64,000 nt of DNA from Pseudomonas mendocina (GTDB taxonomy: Bacteria > Pseudomonadota > Gammaproteobacteria > Pseudomonadales > Pseudomonadaceae): the NCBI RefSeq assembly GCF_003008615.1, contig NZ_CP027657.1, forward strand, positions 4,030,001 to 4,094,000. The letters run 5' to 3'. Under the pieces are notes generated by a model, which did no database searches, was not told where the DNA came from, and saw only the letters and a list, made by a program, of their open reading frames with translations. The translations under genes and the position numbers were made by a program. Shown in pieces: positions 61,632 to 64,000 of the stretch (the stretch's first letter is position 1; each line of letters opens with the position of its first letter).

Positions 61632-61985
61632 TCATCACCTCGTCTGCCTTCATGCGTATTGGTTTTAACTGGTTTTTTGTACAGTATTCGGCAGGATAAA
61701 TGACTCGCTGCCGTTTGGCCAGTATTGCACTCGATAACGTCTGCATTTCGGAACACGAGATCGTGTGAGGTGTGGGAAAGGTGGTGGGAGTGCGCCGTCC
61801 CTCCTCGAACGTCATCATCGCGCTTGAAATGCGATTGATGTACATGTCTTGTATATGATTGGGCCGCTACCGTACTTCTTTTCAGATGTTTTCGGTGCGG
61901 CGCTTGTACTGTTCGTCAACGCAGACCTATAGTCCTCGTAAGCGCCCTGCGAAAACCTCTGTATTGCCTATGGCATGAGGTCTCC
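61632..61985. promoter_or_regulatory. Divergent yebG / GGDEF-gene intergenic region
   Basis: 354 bases with the LexA box near yebG. The rest is A+T-richer DNA (for example TTGTATATGATT near 61850) that should include the promoter of the GGDEF gene. No convincing further gene is seen. Confidence 0.5.
61669..61684. promoter_or_regulatory. LexA box upstream of yebG
   Basis: CTGGTTTTTTGTACAG, or CTGTACAAAAAACCAG on the yebG strand, fits CTG-N10-CAG with the A/T-rich centre of LexA sites. It is 38 bases before the ATG. Confidence 0.75.
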
Positions 61986-63161
61986 ATGTTGAAAACGATT
62001 GGTCGTGTCGAGCGTAAGCTACTGGCACTCGTGGCGCTTTTCTACCTGAGTCTGATGTTGCTGGTCGGAGCTATCTGGGGGAGTCAGGTCAGCCTCTCCA
62101 GTGGACAGTCTGTACAGGATTTGTATCGATCTCTCTATCGTTTGTCGACACTGCTTTCCACTTTGCAGGATGCCGAGATTGGCCAGCGTGGCTATTTGCT
62201 GACTGGCAATCAGCAGTACCTGGTGCCTTACGAGCAGGCCGTTGGGCGACTGGACGAGCAACTGCACGAGATGCTGGATAATCCGACTCTGCAGGCATAT
62301 GCGGCTGATCTGAAGGTTATCGCGCGGCTCAGCGAGCTCAAGCGTGACGAGTTAGCGCAGACCATCATCTTGCGTAGAGAGCAAGGCCAGTACGAGGCGC
62401 AGCGCGTTTTGGCTGCAAATGACGGCAAGCTGTACATGGATGAGATGCGCCAGCGCATCGGCAATGTCGAGCGCGGCGTGGCTCTGTCGCTTCGGGAGCA
62501 GAAGGCTGACCTTGAGTGGCGCTCGGGTCTGGCGCTATGGGGCGGCGGTGGTGGGGCGCTATTGATGGTGGCGCTGCTGACGTTACTGTTCAGCGATTTA
62601 CGTCGCGATCTACGTGAGCGCGCCGAATTGCTCGAGCGACTGGCTTTCGAGTCGCAGCATGACAGCCTGACCCATTTACCCAATCGCCGTGCATTCAACG
62701 AGGCTCTGGATCAGGCGCTGGCTCTGGCCCGGCGCGGTGAGCGTCATGTCGCACTGCTGTACCTCGATCTGGATGGCTTCAAGCCGATCAATGATCAACT
62801 TGGGCATGCCGCAGGCGATGCCACTCTCAAAGCGGTTGTCGCGCGCTGGCAGGAAGTGGTTCGTGAGGGCGAGGTATTGGCGCGTCTCGGGGGGGATGAG
62901 TTCGCCGTGATCGCGGCTGGTGATGCCGCGGCAGTCGAACGTCTGGCGCAGCGACTGATCGACGCACTGGATGGCCCTTTGCTGGAGCGGCATTCAAGTA
63001 TGCGTGTCGGGGTAAGTGTCGGCCTGGCGCGCTATGCCGAACACGGCGAGGATCGCCGTCGCCTGATTGCAGCCGCCGATACGGCCATGTATCGCGCCAA
63101 GGAGGCCGGTAAACATTGCTATGCCTGGCCTGAGGCTACAGGTCGTGGGGTGGGTGTTTAG
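61986..63161 (+). CDS. CHASE3-GGDEF diguanylate cyclase
   Basis: 391 residues. TM1 is at about 11-30; a CHASE3-type sensor follows (QRGYLLTGNQQYLVPYEQAV near residue 67), then TM2 at about 184-202 and a GGDEF domain from about 220. The active-site GGDEF is at 302-306. The I-site has REGE instead of RxxD, so product inhibition is probably lacking. Ligand unknown. ATG at 61986 follows GAGGTCTCC. Confidence 0.87.
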   Translation: MLKTIGRVERKLLALVALFYLSLMLLVGAIWGSQVSLSSGQSVQDLYRSLYRLSTLLSTLQDAEIGQRGYLLTGNQQYLVPYEQAVGRLDEQLHEMLDNPTLQAYAADLKVIARLSELKRDELAQTIILRREQGQYEAQRVLAANDGKLYMDEMRQRIGNVERGVALSLREQKADLEWRSGLALWGGGGGALLMVALLTLLFSDLRRDLRERAELLERLAFESQHDSLTHLPNRRAFNEALDQALALARRGERHVALLYLDLDGFKPINDQLGHAAGDATLKAVVARWQEVVREGEVLARLGGDEFAVIAAGDAAAVERLAQRLIDALDGPLLERHSSMRVGVSVGLARYAEHGEDRRRLIAAADTAMYRAKEAGKHCYAWPEATGRGVGV

Positions 63162-63332
63162 GTAATCCAGGTCGTTCTCGGTAATGCTCTCGCTGAATAT
63201 GATCCCGCCTGTGTCTTTTCGTCACATCCCCGCATCATTCTGAGGCTGGTCTTTTTCCTGCATGATCTTCGTTGGCGAGTGCCTATCCTGGGCGTTCGAG
63301 CCGTCATGCCGGTTTCGGGAGAGAACTACGTA

Positions 63333-63827
63333 ATGAATTGGGTGGAGCGCCTGCGCACGAGCATGCATGGTCTGGCTGAGTCCCTGGGCAACCTGCTGAT
63401 GGAGGCTTTCCATTATCTGGCCTTGTTCGCCATCGGTGCGATCACTGCCTGGGCGGGGGTGATGGCCTTTCTTGGCATGTTGGAAAAGGGGCATATCACG
63501 GTCGATGACGTCCTGCTGCTGTTCATCTACCTTGAGCTGGCGGCGATGGTGGGGATCTACTTCAAGACCAACCACATGCCGATTCGCTTCATGATCTACG
63601 TGGCGATCACCGCGCTGACTCGTTTGCTGATTTCCGACATTTCCCACACGCACAAGCCGAGTTGGGGCGTGGTGATGGTATCGGGGGCGATCCTGTTGCT
63701 GGCCTTGGCGATTCTGGTGGTGCGCTATGCGTCGTCGCGGTTCCCCGCCGTGGCTGGGCCGAACCCGCGTGGCAAGGCGCGCAATCGCGAAGACGCCGAG
63801 TCCGAGCGTGATGATACGTCTGACTGA
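63333..63827 (+). CDS. psiE: PsiE-family phosphate-starvation-inducible membrane protein
   Basis: 164 residues with four transmembrane helices (FHYLALFAIGAITAWAGVMAF, VLLLFIYLELAAMVGIYF, PIRFMIYVAITALTRLLI, VVMVSGAILLLALAILVV) and a charged C-terminus. Fits the PsiE family, PhoB-controlled in E. coli; function unknown. I do not see a good Pho box here. ATG at 63333 with GGGAGAGAACTACGTA upstream. Confidence 0.83.
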   Translation: MNWVERLRTSMHGLAESLGNLLMEAFHYLALFAIGAITAWAGVMAFLGMLEKGHITVDDVLLLFIYLELAAMVGIYFKTNHMPIRFMIYVAITALTRLLISDISHTHKPSWGVVMVSGAILLLALAILVVRYASSRFPAVAGPNPRGKARNREDAESERDDTSD

Positions 63828-64000
63828 ACGCTCTGGTATTGCCAAGAGTGCGATGCGTATGGCGTTCAGCCGGCATACAGGCGTAGCGGGTTGGTGATCG
63901 TCATTTCGTTGTCTCGATTCGATCACCCAGTAGCCCGCTGTCAACGACGCGACTTTTACGCTCAAATCGAACCAGTCCAGTACCGCTGATGAGCAATACC
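63828..64000. other. Right-edge region without a confident gene
   Basis: A minus-strand frame is open from the window edge to a stop at 63901 (about 33 residues, ending DRIETTK). It could be the end of a gene that starts outside the window, but there is too little to identify it. Confidence 0.3.

Noticed and set aside
63162..63332. Pho box upstream of psiE
   Set aside because: No paired CTGTCAT-type repeats could be found; TCGTCACATCC is too weak.

Overview
The window is chromosomal DNA of a gamma-proteobacterium, almost certainly a Pseudomonas. The GC content is high, and several gene blocks match Pseudomonas gene orders I know from memory: fumarase-sadC-ferredoxin reductase-enoyl-CoA hydratase, nth-rnf, metG-mrp, dcd and pykA-UspA. 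Regulatory sites also look pseudomonad (FleQ-like, Vfr/CRP-like, Hfq/Crc CA motifs). Two short repeat families (GTAGGGTGCGC... and GTAGCCCGGATGCAATCC...) suggest the mendocina/oleovorans/stutzeri side of the genus; that placement is inference. I saw no tRNA, rRNA, CRISPR array, transposase or phage gene.

Layout. (1) 1-11.8 kb: a giant LapA-type biofilm adhesin (minus strand, C-terminus outside the window), divergent from its type I secretion genes lapE-lapB-lapC. The adhesin carries a TAAG site for LapG-type cleavage, and its repeat region has a 534-codon near-identical duplication. (2) 11.8-20 kb: a valine (isobutyryl-CoA) degradation cluster with all enzymes from acyl-CoA dehydrogenase to methylmalonate-semialdehyde dehydrogenase, a LivK-type binding protein and a divergent MmsR-type activator. 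(3) 20-23.4 kb: a thioesterase, an HDOD protein, uracil-DNA glycosylase, a DJ-1/PfpI protein and a ribbon-helix-helix protein. (4) 23.6-30.1 kb: a tightly packed seven-gene minus-strand operon encoding a 'thermostable hemolysin' (GNAT/LuxI-like) protein, AMP-ligase, haem-oxygenase-like di-iron protein, SDR, TPR protein, and OmpR-type regulator plus kinase. A PmrA/QseB-type box lies upstream. This is the best candidate for an undescribed small-molecule system. (5) 30.2-37.1 kb: a SnoaL-like protein; a GNAT-nitrilase-ZapE-like operon; an orphan PslG-like hydrolase; an isochorismatase with its GlxA-type regulator; and a DUF1028 protein. (6) 37.2-42 kb: fumarase, a SadC-like diguanylate cyclase, a ferredoxin reductase and an enoyl-CoA hydratase. 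(7) 42-52.6 kb: a PA3496-like protein, nth, and a reduced rnf operon (A, B, D, G, E; no rnfC). Then a DUF4349 lipoprotein, metG, mrp, a cold-shock gene and dcd. (8) 52.7-63.8 kb: pyruvate kinase, UspA, TPR lipoproteins, DUF4124, PilZ, SirB1-like, leucine dehydrogenase, EamA transporter, DUF488, YebG with a LexA box, a CHASE3-GGDEF protein and PsiE.

Common threads. Surface attachment and c-di-GMP recur: LapA and LapEBC, two GGDEF proteins, a PilZ protein and a PslG-like hydrolase. Three copies of a 158-244 bp element with terminal inverted repeats sit at gene borders and in one case overlap the stop codons of both neighbours.
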